From Solea solea (lineage: Eukaryota; Chordata; Actinopteri; Pleuronectiformes; Soleidae), in contig NC_081141.1 of the NCBI RefSeq assembly GCF_958295425.1, positions 25,550,365 to 25,614,364 of the forward strand: DNA of 64,000 bases. The letters run 5' to 3'. Position 1 is the stretch's first letter; every line of letters starts with the position of its first letter. Shown piece after piece: positions 49,298 to 63,000 of the stretch. The position numbers were made by a program, and so were the translations under genes. A model generated the notes under the pieces. It saw only the letters and a program-made list of their open reading frames with translations, searched no databases and was not told the origin of the DNA.

Positions 49298-51200
49298 AGG
49301 TTGGGAAGTGCTCGGAAATATGTGTAATGGAGCTCTATTGTTTCCATTATTCACGGCAGCCATCTTATCTTTCAACACCACATCCTGATCCTCATCTTCC
49401 TCTCTCTCTGTGTCTGTCTCTCTCTTCCTCTCAGCTAAAGCAGGATGCATTTATCCGTTTTATCTCGGGATGAGTGATTCATGAGTCTGCGGCGGTGCCA
49501 GCTGTAATGTTAGATCTGCAGGAACTGTCAGAATTGAACGTGCCAGAGCCCGAAATCAGTGCAGCCGAGATTGGGGTCCGGTGTGTTCTGCATGCATTAT
49601 CTCGAAGGCTTTACTGTCGCTTTACTGACAAGCGGCGAGACTCTCAACCGCTTCCCATATGTTTAAGTTGGAGATCTTTATGTCTATGCACCCAGGGGAG
49701 CATGAGAGTGCACTGGAGCAGCACCACGACACAATAGAATATTAAGATTAATTCAGGGATGGCTGCAAAGTTAACATAATGCTCTGTAAAGAACCAAATA
49801 TTAAGTATTTTAATCGTAAAGGCCACTTACTGTATGTCCTTAAGTGGTATCTATTATGTAATCTCATGGTTGCGTGTGAAGCACACTCTGCTTTTTGTGC
49901 AGAGTAAGTGGGTTTGTGTGCCCACATGTGTGAGAATTTGATATGAATATTGTATAGACCATGTGAGTCCACAAGAGGAGTGTTGTGTACCAGCTATAGC
50001 GGTTTAGCACATTTTGTCGGACCTTAAAGAAGCAGCTTTGTCTTTGTTAGATTAGGAACACATTTCACTTTAAACATGCGCTTCATATTCCTTTTTTTTT
50101 TTTGCCTCCAGCGGGAATACAGATTTGATTCCAGACCAGATCACACAGGGAGACGGCTACTACTTTACATTTAATCCCTCAGTGTCAGCCTCATGTCTGG
50201 TGGCGGTGAATATTTCAGAAGGCAGAATCCCCCCTGTGTGGCGTGGTGAGACCTCGCTTCACTCATAATAACGCGGTGTTGCAACTCGATGGTTCAACAG
50301 ATGCCGCTCCCCGCTGTAATGGCTCTAAATGATCGAGACCACCATGCTCGATTTGCTTCTCGTTCCTTTTGCCACGGCCAATTCCCTTCCTTGTTCCCTG
50401 CAACAGGCTAAACTTAACTTGACACGCCGAAACGGAGGCTCCATCTGTTTTGCGGCGGCGGCGAATTCCGTGCGACGATTGTGCTTTAAAAGTTTAGTAT
50501 TGCTGGGAAGAATATAGGAATGACTGGAAATGTGCCAGTAATCAAGTTTTCACTTGAGCAGTGTGAAATACTGACCTGAAGTTGGATCTAAATAAGTGAC
50601 CAAGGTTATTAGAATTCATCCTGTGGCCAACATGCAGGCTTTCTATTTATGCTGTGAAGTTTCATTTCAGCTACATGCAAAAGGGAAGACCAGAGTGCAG
50701 AGACGAGGCGAGGATGTTTAATGCATAGCAATGTTCATGCCACGGAAAACTGTTTACAAATTTGTGAGCCTGTCACCTTTTTGCAATTCACTATCAGTCA
50801 CTACACAGACAGTGCCTTTCTTTTATTAATATCATTTGGCTGCAACTTAGGATGTGTCTCGACTAGCCAACCAGTCGAGTCTCGTAAACGCGCTGGCAAA
50901 ACAAGTCACGTTGCTCGGAGGACTTCAGTCATCGTGACGGGCTGTTTGAATCACATTTAAATGCCGTGTGTGTGTGTGTACATGGAACAAAAGACATGGC
51001 AGAACATTAAAAATGTGAGCATTACACTGACCGGTGTAACGCAGTGTGACGCCGTCTATCTGTGACATTGCCTTTATCATCCCGAATAACTCCCAGCAAC
51101 CGAGTCACTCTTCACACTGTGGGTCTGCACACCTGCTTTTCTCTGTGTGAACTCCCAGCAGGCATTTATACCTGCTGTGATCACCATGTCATGTGCAAAA

Positions 51201-51250
51201 CCTATATATATATATATATATTGTATATATATTATATATATATATATAGG
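51201..51250. repeat. Palindromic AT repeat
   Basis: It is bounded by AAAACCTATATA on the left and TATATAGGTGTTT on the right, so the AT run is enclosed by inverted flanks. It is likely to fold as a cruciform or hairpin. Confidence 0.8.
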
Positions 51251-51358
51251 TGTTTGGAGTTTTTTTTCCCTCTGGCATAAACACAGGACCACTCCTGAGT
51301 AAAACCTCAAGGAACTTGTTAAGTTTAGGGCTAGTATTTACAGTTTGGTTATGGTTAA

Positions 51359-52011
51359 CCCTTAGTACTCACGGATCTGTGCCGCAGGTGCACCCATGGC
51401 AAATTGGTAAATAGTGGAAAAAATACACAACTCAACTTATATCAGGCATGTCATGGTTACATTGCTAATTGTGACGATGAATTAAATTTTTATAAAACAG
51501 TGCATTTATAGGTAAATGTTACTGATAAAAAAAGTACCATTGCCCCCCGGAAATTTTCACATTATCAAATACAGCCCTCGTTAAAAAAAAGTTCGGACAC
51601 CCCTGCCTTATATGGACATCCTGTGTGTGTGTGTGTCTGTTTATAGGTCACATACTCAGGCTTTAAAAAATGTTGTTGTCGAGTCAGAGTCACATTTTTA
51701 GTAGCTATATAAAGTAGCAATAATTGTGTCACAAAAAGTCACAAAAATAGACGTTTTATTTCTTTTCTTTTTGTTCATAAAAACGAGCCCGGTGTGAACT
51801 TTGAACTGTGACGTATTTCCAAATGTCAACATTTTGAGTACTTTTTGCTCAGGTGTGTTTATAAAATAATTTTACATAAGATTGCCTATAGGTTGTGCTG
51901 AAAAAAAAGAATATAAGACACTCTATGTTGCACATTCGTATAGCCTTTGTATATACTGTACGTTTAACTATAGTAATGGGAAAAAGCAGCTAGAATGCTC
52001 TGTTCTAAGGG
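51359..52011 (+). mobile_element. TTAA-flanked (piggyBac-like) MITE, family 2
   Basis: It starts CCCTTAGTACTCACGGATC and ends CTGTTCTAAGGG, with TTAA at both 51355-51358 and 52012-52015, so the expected 4-bp target duplication is intact. The 7-bp ends CCCTTAG and CTAAGGG are inverted. A shorter relative is at 58133-58514. It contains a hAT-like insertion at 51443-51605 that the relative lacks. Confidence 0.75.
51443..51605. mobile_element. hAT-like MITE nested in the family 2 MITE
   Basis: Ends CAGGCATGTC and GACACCCCTG are inverted repeats at 8 of 10. Flanking octamers ACTTATAT and CCTTATAT match at 7 of 8, and the empty site is seen in the relative at 58133 as CTCCTTATATGG. That gives insertion, target duplication and pre-insertion state in one window. 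Confidence 0.8.
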
Positions 52012-52631
52012 TTAAGGTCATGGCTAACACTTTCTTTAGGCCTTCTAAATGAATGCAGTGTCCCTGGAATAATAGCTTAGCAGACCAGTGTGTATGTGTG
52101 TGTGTGTGCATGAACACAGTGTGACACTGGCAGTTAGTGCACCTCCTTGCTTCTGTATCTCTAACTTTTTTTTATCACAACTTATCCACTCCCAATGTTT
52201 CGAAGTGGGATTGCAGTTGCCCTGTTTTAAAGGCTAATGGCCCCTTTAATTAACGCCCAGCAAGTGGAGGGAGACGGTTTGTTCGGCCTCATTCGCCAGT
52301 GGATTATTACTCTTGCTCTTTTCAGTTAAAGTTTGCAGACTACCTGCTGTAAAATGGTCGCCACAGAGGTAGGGTGTTGTGGCTTTTCATTTTGGTCTTA
52401 GTGTAATGAGGATCACTCACCGCTCTCATTCTCATTGTCTTTTTTCATTGCGATTAAATTTAAACATAGCTGCTCTGCACATTCAAGGACCATCTGATAC
52501 TCATGCACTCCAGTTTTATAACACTATAATGTTAAAGAAGGAGTTATGTATGTATGACTACAACTTTTTTTGTGTGTTAGATTTTGTTCTGTCGTATTGT
52601 AGAGATATATGCTATAATCCGTGGTGATAAC

Positions 52632-52925
52632 TAGGGCTGAACAACTCATCAGAATGAAATTACAGGGGGCACAATATTTTTTAAAGCCAATATGTGTGTC
52701 AAATAACCATTTTAGACTAAATATTGTTCTATAGACTGAAGAAAACATCTTTGTTTCTCACAGATCTGGACAAATATCACACAGTAATCATAACAGTAAT
52801 CATTTAAATATGTTGAATGTCAAATGAATGAGAATATTTCTCTCTCATATGTTGAATAATATTACAATCGCAATTTCAGTGATAATAACCGTTATTAGAT
52901 ATTTATATAAAATCGTTCAGCCCTA
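52632..52925. mobile_element. hAT-like MITE with GGGCTGAAC ends
   Basis: The ends TAGGGCTGAAC and GTTCAGCCCTA are exact inverted repeats of 11 bases. Flanking octamers GTGATAAC and GTGACAAT match at 6 of 8, consistent with an old target duplication. The AT-rich 294-base interior is non-coding. Confidence 0.75.
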
Positions 52926-54330
52926 GTGACAATCAGTAGCAGTGGTTTTTATCTGTTTTAACTTATGCTTCAAGTTTCATTTATAACATAAAGCACTCAA
53001 AAATCTATCCAATTCAATTAAATTGTATTTCTATAGTGCCAAAAACATTATCTCTATGATTATCTCTATCATGCTGTTAGGTCGTAAACATGTTTTCTCT
53101 AAAATTATATCTTTTTCATCAGTATGCAAAAAATAATCCTTGTTTGTGAGGTGTGTGGATTAATTTGTGTAATATTAATGTCTCACTCTTACTTTGCATG
53201 CTCAGTTGCTTACCCGAAGGTTTCAAATTGTATTTTCTCAGAATATTTTAAATTAGTCCATTCCGACCTGCAGGTAATTTTAATTAGACTATATATTTTG
53301 CATTTTTTTCTGTCCAAAAGAGTTTATGAAGTGTGTTTCTTTGCTAATCAAGACAGCATAAACAATATTTCATTACCAGTTTCTGCTGTGAGTGCAGCTT
53401 TAAATATGCTACACACATGAAAAATGTAAACATACATGTCGCAAAATAATCTTTCAAGCTCAGTGAGTCTCAGATCCCTGGTTCATCATATAGAAATTGG
53501 CTCAGCTCGGCTGCCTGTGTCTGGAATGGCACATTTTTATACTTAGAAAGGTGTCGTGACACACAGAGGCTTTTTCTTTGCACTCAGTCGAGAAGTGTTG
53601 CACTCAGTCACCCATTTGGTCTGGAAATAGGCTGCAGCCTTCAGCTCCTTCTGCCGTTTCTTTAGTCATTTGGTGTTTGCCAGTCGGGGCTGAGATGCTT
53701 TTTTTCCCGGAGATGGTAGGGTTGCAGAATCGCATAATATTGGGCTTTGTCATGTGGCAAGTAATACTATGATCTGGCACCAGGGCAGAATGTGTGAAAG
53801 TAAATGGAAATGGGATTGAGAATAAGAGTCAGGCCACTTCACCACACCAAAAAAAAGTGATGTGAGCATTCACTCTGGTTATCCTCTCTGGACAGTTTAA
53901 TGTGTTTGCTCTGAGGAAATCGCTCAAAAATACACTGTGTGTGACTTAAGCTTGGTGAAACATATGGGGGTCAGCTGGCCACACAGTGAAGTAGGGGCTA
54001 GCATTGTTGCCTCACACCAAGAAGGTGACCACTTTCAATCCCAGTTTGACTGAGGGCCTTTCTCTTTACCCCTGACCTTTTCACCTATGTCAGGTGGGAT
54101 TGGCTCACAAATTATTATGGATAATATAGTGTTTTTATACCCTAAATGTGCAAAGTTCACGTTATTGTTCTGCCTTTTAATGAAATAAATAATATCTATC
54201 TGAATAACTACTATGTTTTGAGAATGGCTATTTTAGTCCAGTTTTGATTCATTATTATGCTGTAATTAAAGTTGATATCAGTATAATTGTTATCAACAAT
54301 CTCTGCTGCTGCTTGTATAAATGACATTGT

Positions 54331-54631
54331 TGTTGTATAAACATGTCATCACTGACTCAGAACTGTCTTGTCTAAACTTATAACTTAATACAATTGTTGT
54401 ATATCTGCTCCTGGTCTCACTCATCTGTCTCTACCTGGTCTCCCTCTTGTCCTTTCTTTCCCCCCTTTCTGTCCCCCATTTTTTCCTTTCACCCCAACCT
54501 GTCGAGGCAGATGGCCGCACATCTTTGAGTCTGGTGCTGTCAGCGATTTCTTCCTGTTAAAATGGAGTTTTCTTCTCTCCACTGATGCCTAGTGCTTGCT
54601 CATTGTGTGAATTGTTGGGTTTCTCTGCTCT
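54331..54631 (+). mobile_element. LINE-3'-like interspersed repeat
   Basis: It is the reverse complement of 9472-9828: CATGTCATCACTGACTCAGA, CTGCTCCTGGTCTCACTC, CACCCCAACCTGTCGAGGC, TTCTTCCTGTTAAAATGGAG and GTGCTTGCTCATTGTGTGAA. No reverse transcriptase coding region is attached. Confidence 0.7.
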
Positions 54632-55719
54632 CCATTATCTCCTTAAATGTCCTATTTCTTTAAAACCCCATACATCCACTTTTAAATGGTGGCCTGGAGC
54701 CTTGACTGGACTGTGCGTGTGTGTGTGGACATGGTTTGGACATTTCATGCAATGCTGAACAATATCTCAGGAACTATTATTTATATGAACAACAGGAGAA
54801 GTCTTCTATTTTCTCAACTACGACCACAAGATACTGCCATGTATATCCTATTCATGAATATAATTGGTATATTTTGTTAACAACCTGATCAAAATAGTGT
54901 TTTAGTCAAACTTAGGTCAATAGCATATAATATAAATGTAGTAAATATAGATAAAAACGAAGAAGAATAGATTCTTCAACACTTCTCGAGGAGATAAAGC
55001 CAAGTCAAAAGGGATGTTTTGCAAGCTCTCACGGCAGCGTTAAGCTTTAATGATATCTGTCCCGCTGTGAGGTTGATGGGCTGTAGCACTGTCCTCATGG
55101 CCCTGTGAGTTGTGCGCATGCAACGTTGAATTCTGCACTATACCTGCTGTATAGGAGGAGAATGAATGTTTCACGCAAAGGCATGCACAGTGTGTAAGGA
55201 TTAAATGTTGAATGAGCACAACTGGAGGGGAGAATATCAGTAGGATGCTGTGTACAGTATGTAAAATAGGAAACTGGGACTCATTTGGCTTCGTTTTAAA
55301 CTGCCTCCTACATTTGTTCAGGTCTTTACTAAAGCCATTTCACATAAATATGAACATGGGATTTACAAACCAGCTCTTCCCTTTTCACACTTTCATTTAA
55401 AACATGTACCAATGCGTAAGTCAGTGATGTAGTACTCGAGTCAAATCAGCAATCAGCCGACCTACGTTTGACTTCAGCTGGGGCTGACTGCGCTTTTGTC
55501 CATCTTTGAAAACCTGTGTTTTTGAACTCTGTGTACTGGTGTTACTGGCAATTCAATTGTTGACAACTTGTGGTATGCCAGTTGCTGGCACTTTTCTCTG
55601 ATACTTGCATTGTTCTAACTAATCACGGCTCTTTAACTCAAGGTTTGTTACTATTTGTTTTATTTTGTCATCCGGGACCTTTTGTCCCTGCATGTTTTGT
55701 TAACTTTATTAAATAAAAT

Positions 55720-55926
55720 AATCTTCTACTGCTTTATCCTCCACATGAGGGTCGCGGGGGGGGGGTCAGCTGTGCCAATCTCAGCTGACATAGGGCTGGG
55801 TCACACCCTGGACAGTTCGGCAGTCCATCACAGGGACACATATAGAGACAACCATTCACAATCACACCTATGGTCATTTTAGAGCTAATCCCCAAATCTG
55901 CATGTCTTTGGACTGTGAGAGGAACA
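55720..55926 (-). mobile_element. tRNA-derived SINE-like element (family A), 5' truncated
   Basis: It is the complement of the body of the 5866 element: GCTTTATCCTCCACATGAGG, CCTGGACAGTTCGGCAGTCC, CCAAATCTGCATGTCTTTGG. A G10 run lies near its 3' end. The tRNA-like head is absent. Confidence 0.8.
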
Positions 55927-57922
55927 GTGTGCGGCCCATAAATAATCATATTTTCCAAAAACACCTGGTTTTTATGTTGCTTCAGTCCCCCTTCACGAGC
56001 TGGGTCGTAACAACTAGGATCTTACTTCTTTAGTATTTCATGGGAGCTTCTTTGTATTTTCTTTATTCCCTTTTGCTTTACTTCGACAATATGGCCGTTG
56101 CCTCTGTCTTGACATAAAACAAGTAAAAGAGAGCGAGTTGTGTGGGCTTAATCAGCGTTGTATGAACTCATGTAATAATGGTTTGAATGTCACAGACTTT
56201 TGTTTAGATTTAAATTTAAAGTTAAAGTTGCACAATACAGCTTTAAGACACTCACTGTGTCAGCAGCTCATGGAGGAGAGAATGGAGCTGAGAATGTGAT
56301 GGGGAGAAAAGGACAGAAGGTGGGATGGAGGAGAGGCCTTGCATTAACAAGCTTGTCTATCTCCCCTAATTCAGTTTGGGCCATCAAAGTGTTGGGAGCT
56401 GGGGTGGTCGTATTTTTTGACCGCTACCTGTGGCATGAATTACAGGTTCCCCCTTCAAGGGTGCCTGCGTTTTTGGTGGCAGACGTGACTGCTTGGCTTG
56501 AATTAGATTACTTGAACACTCTGCAACTGAAGCGTAATCAAAGCCTCACAGTGTGCGGCATCATGGCCCATAAATCAGCCCAGCGGTCTGCGCCGTTCTT
56601 TATATCTGCCCCCTCTGTGTTGTGGCATTATTGTCATCGTAACAGAGCTGTTGTTTAAAGATGTTCATAAACATCGAAGCCAAAGTCGCGGTCGCAAACA
56701 GACATGGCATTGACACAAAACGGGAAGCAGAGGAAGCTTCCATATGGAGGAGAAACTGCATGAATAGTGTATTCGAAACAAATGAAGCGTGCACTCCGTT
56801 TGTGTAGCATCTGCATAATTGCACACCTGTAACCACAGCGTTGTTGACGGTTGAAATACGTCTGCACGGAAACGTCAATGCCTTTTGTCCTATTTTTCCG
56901 TTGGCTTAACATCTCACAGCTCGGAGTTTATCCACTCGAATGCCTTTAAGAGAAACTCTTCTCTTCTTTTGTATTCAACAAAGGCATTGCTTTATCTGCA
57001 TGTGTTAGGACCCGAGTCTATGAAACACAGCAGGGGTTCTGCATGGAAGAAGACCACACTAATACCCAGAGAACTGTCCTCAATCTGAAAGTAGTTGGCA
57101 GGGAAGAGACACATAGCAGAGTTGAGAACTTGTGGCGACATCCACGTTACTGCTTTACTTTTAAAGCGCTTCAACTTCTGTTTCGAGATGCGCCCGGCAC
57201 TTTAGTGCACATAAAAGCAGAAGTTTCAAGATGCTGCTGACTCCGACTGCTGACTTTGAAAACACAAAACACTTACTTTCAGTTTCACTTTGTCATTAGT
57301 GTCGTTAAGGAAATCTCTAAATCTCTAAATCTTTCCACTGTTGTTTCTCGTGAGCACTTTCTGAAACGAAGCAGACAGTGTGCGTCAATGACTATGTGAC
57401 ATTCGTTATTAGGTGACTCAGTATGGTTTGAAGAGTGAAGCCTAGGGTGTAGGACATTAGCCACTAGGGGGCATCGCTGCTGGTTAATAAAGAACCCAGT
57501 TTGAATTAAAGCCTTTGAGAATGTAAGTCTACTTCTCACTTGATTTATAACATCAGTAAACCTTTCCCTTTTAGATTAAAATAGACACTAAAGCACAGCA
57601 CACATGAATGCATTATATAGTCTATATGGAACATGGAGCTAAAATGCTCTTCTGGACACATATGACAAAAGTATAATACAGTATTTCAGAGTTTGTAATG
57701 TATGGCAGGTCATAAAAATGTGTTGGAGAGAGAAAATAGAGCCATATCTCATGCATTCATTTAGTTCAGTTGTCTTATTTGTTTAATCTACTCTATTTTG
57801 TCATTGTCAGAGCCGGCGTGACATAGTATATGTTGGCCTATGACCAGGCCAATTAGTTTGATGTATGGCTGCCTCAGCGCTGTGTATATTCAGCAGAAGA
57901 AATAAATCAGTATGCTTGTGTT

Positions 57923-57943
57923 TCTCTCTCTCTCTCTCTCTCT
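57923..57943 (+). repeat. TC microsatellite
   Basis: About ten TC units. Confidence 0.88.
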
Positions 57944-58132
57944 GCCTTCTACAAACAATCTACTTTAGATAATTGACAGTCATTTCAAAGTTTTGGGGCA
58001 AATGTGTGATATATTTACACAAACGTGACACAACCTTAATACTTTTTAGTTATTTTCTCTGATAAATCATGTAGAAAGTAAGGTAAGGTACGCCTCATTA
58101 GAAGCCCCAAAAGGAGCGCAGGTCTTATTAAA

Positions 58133-58514
58133 CCCTTATTTCTCACGCGGATCAGTGCCACAGGTGCACCCATGGTAAATAGCTGTAGGAATAATACACA
58201 ACTCCTTATATGGACATCCTGGGGGTGTGTGTTTATAGGTCACATATTTAAAAAATGTGTTTTAGTGGTGATACAAAGTAGCAATAATTGTGCAGAAGTC
58301 AACTGTGATGTATTTCACAAATTCAATCAGATTTTAAACATTTTGAGTATTATTTTGCTCAGGTGTGTTTACATATAGTTGGTGAACATGAAATAACTTT
58401 TTCATCAGATTGCCTATAGGTTGTGCTGAAAAAAAGGATATAAGACACTCTATATTGCACATTCTTAGTAATGGAAAAAAGCAGCCGAAATGATCTTTGT
58501 TATGCCATTTAGGG
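58133..58514 (+). mobile_element. TTAA-adjacent MITE, family 2, shorter copy
   Basis: It starts CCCTTATTTCTCACGCGGATC-like and shares CCACAGGTGCACCCATGG, CCTTATATGGACATCCTG, TTGCTCAGGTGTGTTTA and TTGCCTATAGGTTGTGCTG with 51359-52011 in the same orientation. It ends near TTTAGGG. It lacks the nested hAT-like element and a middle stretch of about 70 bases. Confidence 0.7.
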
Positions 58515-59912
58515 TGTGGTAATGTTCTCTCTCTCTCTCTTAGTAAGGCAATAACATCATGCCAGTATCTCAAGAGCTCTCTGAAGGCCTTCAAAAAAAA
58601 GTATCTCAGTAATATTTTTAAATTAAAAATCCAACTTTACGGAAACTACATCTACATCTGCACGGTGACTAGAACTGGCTGCCCTAGCAGAGACGATCAA
58701 AGACGAGATGATCTAATAAAAAAATGCATCTAAAGGAAAGTGCATAAATAAGTGTGCCAGGAAAAAGCCAACAGTTTGCCAATGGGCATTGGACAGCAGT
58801 CCTTTTTTTTGAATAATGTGTTCTGGACAAGTGAAAGAAAGTTCTGCCACTTGAACTGCGATGATTTAGATCTGTGTTTCTGTCTGAGGAACAGGGAGAA
58901 CAGCTTACAGCCTCTGATTCACTTATACAATTCAGAGGCCATTTGTTTGACAGTTGAAGTTCAACCAGAGATATTTTGACGGAATATTTATTATCTCGAT
59001 AATAATGGAAGTTTTATGGAACGGCCTAATCAAAGCCCTGATTTCAATCCATCCTTTGAAGTGATGCCGAGGTGCTCGAAACGGGCAGTATATGCAAGAA
59101 TAACCTCAAACATCAAACCATCAAAAAATGAACAAATGTAGCAACAGAAATCAGTGTTTGACAGTTATGCAAAGCTAATGATGGAAATGCGAGCACCTGA
59201 GGCCACTGCTGCACTTTTTAACAGTGAAATATTACATCTGTTGACGCTTATGTGGAACATGTGATTGAAACGTCAGTTTGTGTCAGTACGTCCTCTATAT
59301 TCTCTATTTCTGTCGACTTCCCCCATGGGATAAACTTGTTTTCTCGCACATCTGTACATTATTCATCTAACGTAATTACCACGTTGCTCGGATCATCCGT
59401 AGATAAAGTCTGACCTGTATAGTCATATCTGCCTGTAGATACATTTTGGTGACGCTTCGATACTTAATCTTGTCATCATACGCTTTGGGGTCCGGGTTAA
59501 TCTCACTTTCCTGAATAACGAAGCACGATTGAACCCCAAACTGTCAGTAGAAATAACGGCTTTGCGTTGACTGCCTGACGTCCTCGAGCTGCAAATTGTT
59601 TGCAACAAATGAGAGCGTATTAAAAATGAACCCCCAGCGGTGCAGTCTCCGACTCGGAAGCTGCTGCAGTGTGTGATTTTCAGTTTTGCTGAGGCGAGGT
59701 TGTGGACTTAGCCTTGTTGTTCAATACTCTGTGAATAATTGAAACTGACTTCTTGCACCTGATGTCTTTATACTGTAAAATCCTCTAATGACATCAAAAG
59801 GAGGAAAAAAAAGAGGAAAGAATGCTGTCTAGCATATTTTGAAGTTAACTTTCTTGAGTGATCAACACATTCTAACTCTTTCTCTCCTTTTGTGACCCGT
59901 GTTCTCTCTCAG

Positions 59913-60068
59913 ATGGACCTGCTCGTGCCAACCAAGGTCACAGGCGTCATCACCCAGGGAGCTAAAGACTTTGGCCACGTCCAATTTGTTGGCTCGTACA
60001 AAATCGCTTACAGTAATGACGGAGAGCGGTGGAGTATATATCAAGACGAGAAACAAGGAAAGGACAAG
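59913..60068 (+). CDS. edil3: edil3 exon: discoidin domain 2, middle part
   Basis: Fifty-two codons, [18 protein letters not shown] through [10 protein letters not shown], form the middle of discoidin domain 2. Blocks [18 protein letters not shown] and [10 protein letters not shown] identify EDIL3. The ATG is an ordinary internal Met (human EDIL3 has Val here) and not a start codon; the exon opens directly after the acceptor TGTTCTCTCTCAG. The donor is AAG|GTGAGT and both phases are 0. The next coding exon, expected to begin VFQGN-like and to carry the last Cys and the stop codon, was searched for by eye up to base 64000 and not found, so the gene is truncated at its 3' side by the window edge. 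The preceding intron, 20352 bases, is the longest complete intron here. Confidence 0.97.
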
Positions 60069-63000
60069 GTGAGTTGCTTCCACACATAAAAGAGTATGAT
60101 GAGTTAAGTCAACATATTTAGTGAGAGGACACACTTTTATTGCCTTGCACACAAAGCACATACTGTATGTGTATGTGTAAAAAAAATACTGTTGAATCTA
60201 AAATGCATGCCTGTGGGTAATCTGAGTACTGATGTTTTGAATTATTTATTACACCATCAAGTCTGTGTAGGGAGAAATATTGTCAACAGAAAAATGCATA
60301 GGAGAGAGAGAAACCTTAAGCAGGAAAAAGAGACTCCAATTGTGCTTGAAAACTGTCCATTTTGGGACCTGTCTGTTTCTCCTCACTTCCCTTCAGCCCC
60401 TTTCCCTTATCTTTGGCTCAAACTGAGGTTTGCTCGGTCTGTCCTATTGCCTGTCTCTGGTTGGGGATCAGATAAGACTGGTGCTGTCAACCTGGCTTGG
60501 CCAGTGCTGTCCTTCGCAGTAAATCTTGTTTTACGGCCCTTCAACCAAGTACACATGTCCATTCCAATCGCCCACGACAACGGTGACAGTGCAAGGCTGC
60601 AGCCGGCTCTCTGCTGATATCAGGAAGAGCTGCAGGCTCCAGGTTATAGCTGGCTTTTTTTTTTTGTAGATGCTGTTTACTTTTATCTTTTGCAGTGTTA
60701 TTGAAAGACAAGCGCAGCCTCTGTTTACTCATTTATTTGTGCTGCGTCCAATATGAGAAATCAAATAGCCGAGAGCTAATACAATTCATATATGCATGTT
60801 GCATAAAAGCAAACGCTACGGAGATTTGAACTACACTTAGCATATGGAATATAGTCTGCCGTGTAGCATTTGTTTTAATCTACAGTCTAATTTATTTGTT
60901 CCTTTCCTGTTTGTTTGTTTTAATTTTTTCTACAAGATTTCATTTCTAAAGCCTCATTTATTCAGTTTTTGTTCAGATTTTTGCAGTGTGCTCCCACAAC
61001 ACCATGCCCTTTTTATAAAGTTTTAAGCAGCTGCTCAAGTTCAACTCTGCCCTGCTGTTGCTCAAAACAGTTTTCCCTTCACTGAGAAAACACCATTGTT
61101 TGCATAAACGTCTGCTGCTTCTCTTCAAATCCGACTCCTCTGCGTCTCTCAAACATCATCGTCTCATATCGCTGCCCTTTTAAGATTTCTCAACCGAGAA
61201 AATGCCAGTTGGCTAATGGGAGGTTCACTCCGTGGTGTGGATCGCTCAAATGAAGGATCTCAACCCAGTACTTTATTTTGAGGGAGCAACTATTTTCTTC
61301 ATATATAAGTGGTGAAATCATGTCTGACATTTAAGCGTGTGTCTATTTTTATGCAAGTCAACACTCAAATGAGGTAAATCAACCACATAACATGAGGTTT
61401 CTAACTGACTAATGTAGCTCAGACCGAGTATTAACAAAACTACTCGCGCTGCTGTAACATGAAATAAGATTTTAACCTAAAAACATATGAGCATTGATTA
61501 ATGTAGGTCACATTATCCTGAGGATGGATTGCCACCATGCAGTTCGGGAAAGTGACCACATGCATCTTCAAACCACCTCCTTTTCAGATCTGAGGACACA
61601 TTTGAGACAGACTTGAAGCTTTCAGACCTGCACTTAGCATGATCTGGCCCCAATCAAATCACTCGGGATGCATATTAATACCGGGTCTGATTATGCCGTC
61701 ATATTGAGTTGCACAGTTGCACTGCAGTTCCGTGCTCTGCAGTCTGTGCACATAAAAGCATCAGCCTCGATACCTGGCGTTCTCATAAAAAGGGAGTGGG
61801 TTTCGTGTGGTGACTGGAAGTACCATGTTAAAAATAAGAATTTTATTTTGTTTGGCTCGGTGTAAAAAATCTAACCATAAAGCAGAGATTCAAATATGTC
61901 TATATCCTTGTTCCTACGCCAGTGCAGTACCCGGCGGTCAAAGATATTTGCAGTCAAATTCATCACTCAAGGAATTCTATCATTTCAACACCAGTGATTA
62001 TATTTGGATACAGGTCAGGACAGGCTCAGCTTGAATTTTACTCAAAGCAACAACCTCACTGCTACCTTCCAAAGGCCTGGCAACCATCGTCTGAGATCAT
62101 CGCGTTCCAAAGGGAAGGAGAAGAAAGTGCCAGTGAGACCCCAGGAACCTATTATCTTTATTCTTTTTACCTACCAGCCGTACATGGATTAAAAAAAAAT
62201 GGACACAAGGAATTTCTTTAATCACATGTATCCCTCCCTGTGTAGTATTCAGAGGAGGACAGCACAGCCGCTGTGTGTGTGCGCTCTGTATTAGAGGGCC
62301 AGCATGTTTAGTAAGGCTTCTGAAATGTCAATCAGTTTTTTTTTTTCCCAGCAGAGCCAAGGCAGTGTTCAGAAGTATGATTCTTCAAGGTGTTTTCCCC
62401 GTTCAGTCAGCTGAAGCCGCCATTAATGCTAGAGGACACATTTTGCTGCTGGACTCCCGAGGGTCCTCCTGACACGCCACAGTGCTTGACTTGGCAGGGC
62501 TATATGCCTGTGTTTGTGTATGCGTGCGTTTGTGCATGTGTGTGTGTGTGTGCCTGGGCGGGGCACTGGTGCTTGTGCTGGAGGCTTGTAAGTATTCTTC
62601 TCAGCTCCCCCCTCCAGCTCCTGTGTGGCACAGGCTGCAGGCAGTTACATCTAGATTGAGAAAGGAGGCTCTGTCAGAATACAGATGTTGTCAAAAGCAG
62701 GACACGGTGACACAAACACACACACCACAGTGTCGCTCTGCAAAAAAAGTCACTGCCATTTTTGGCTTTTTCTTTACACTGAAATCCCCCCAAATACCTG
62801 TGCAGTACAGTTTTAACTGACAGGAAACAACAGAGTCTAAGGGATGCGGCCCATGATTATACATATTGGCTACATTCCCACACTGTCTGTGTCAATGTTT
62901 GCCGAGTTGATGGGGCTGGTCAAGCACAGACGTAATTGATTAATGTTTAATAGTGTGCCTACACCTATGACACGGGGTTAATTAGCCATTAGAGCCTTCA

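Noticed and set aside
56200..56658. 152-codon + strand frame
   Set aside because: No recognisable domain, no splice signals, no similarity to EDIL3; most likely chance.
59913..60068. ATG at the start of this exon as a translation start
   Set aside because: It directly follows a strong splice acceptor and continues the discoidin domain in phase; the Met replaces a Val of the family.
60192..60617. 141-codon + strand frame downstream of the last exon seen
   Set aside because: It does not encode the expected discoidin-2 C-terminus and has no acceptor in the right phase.
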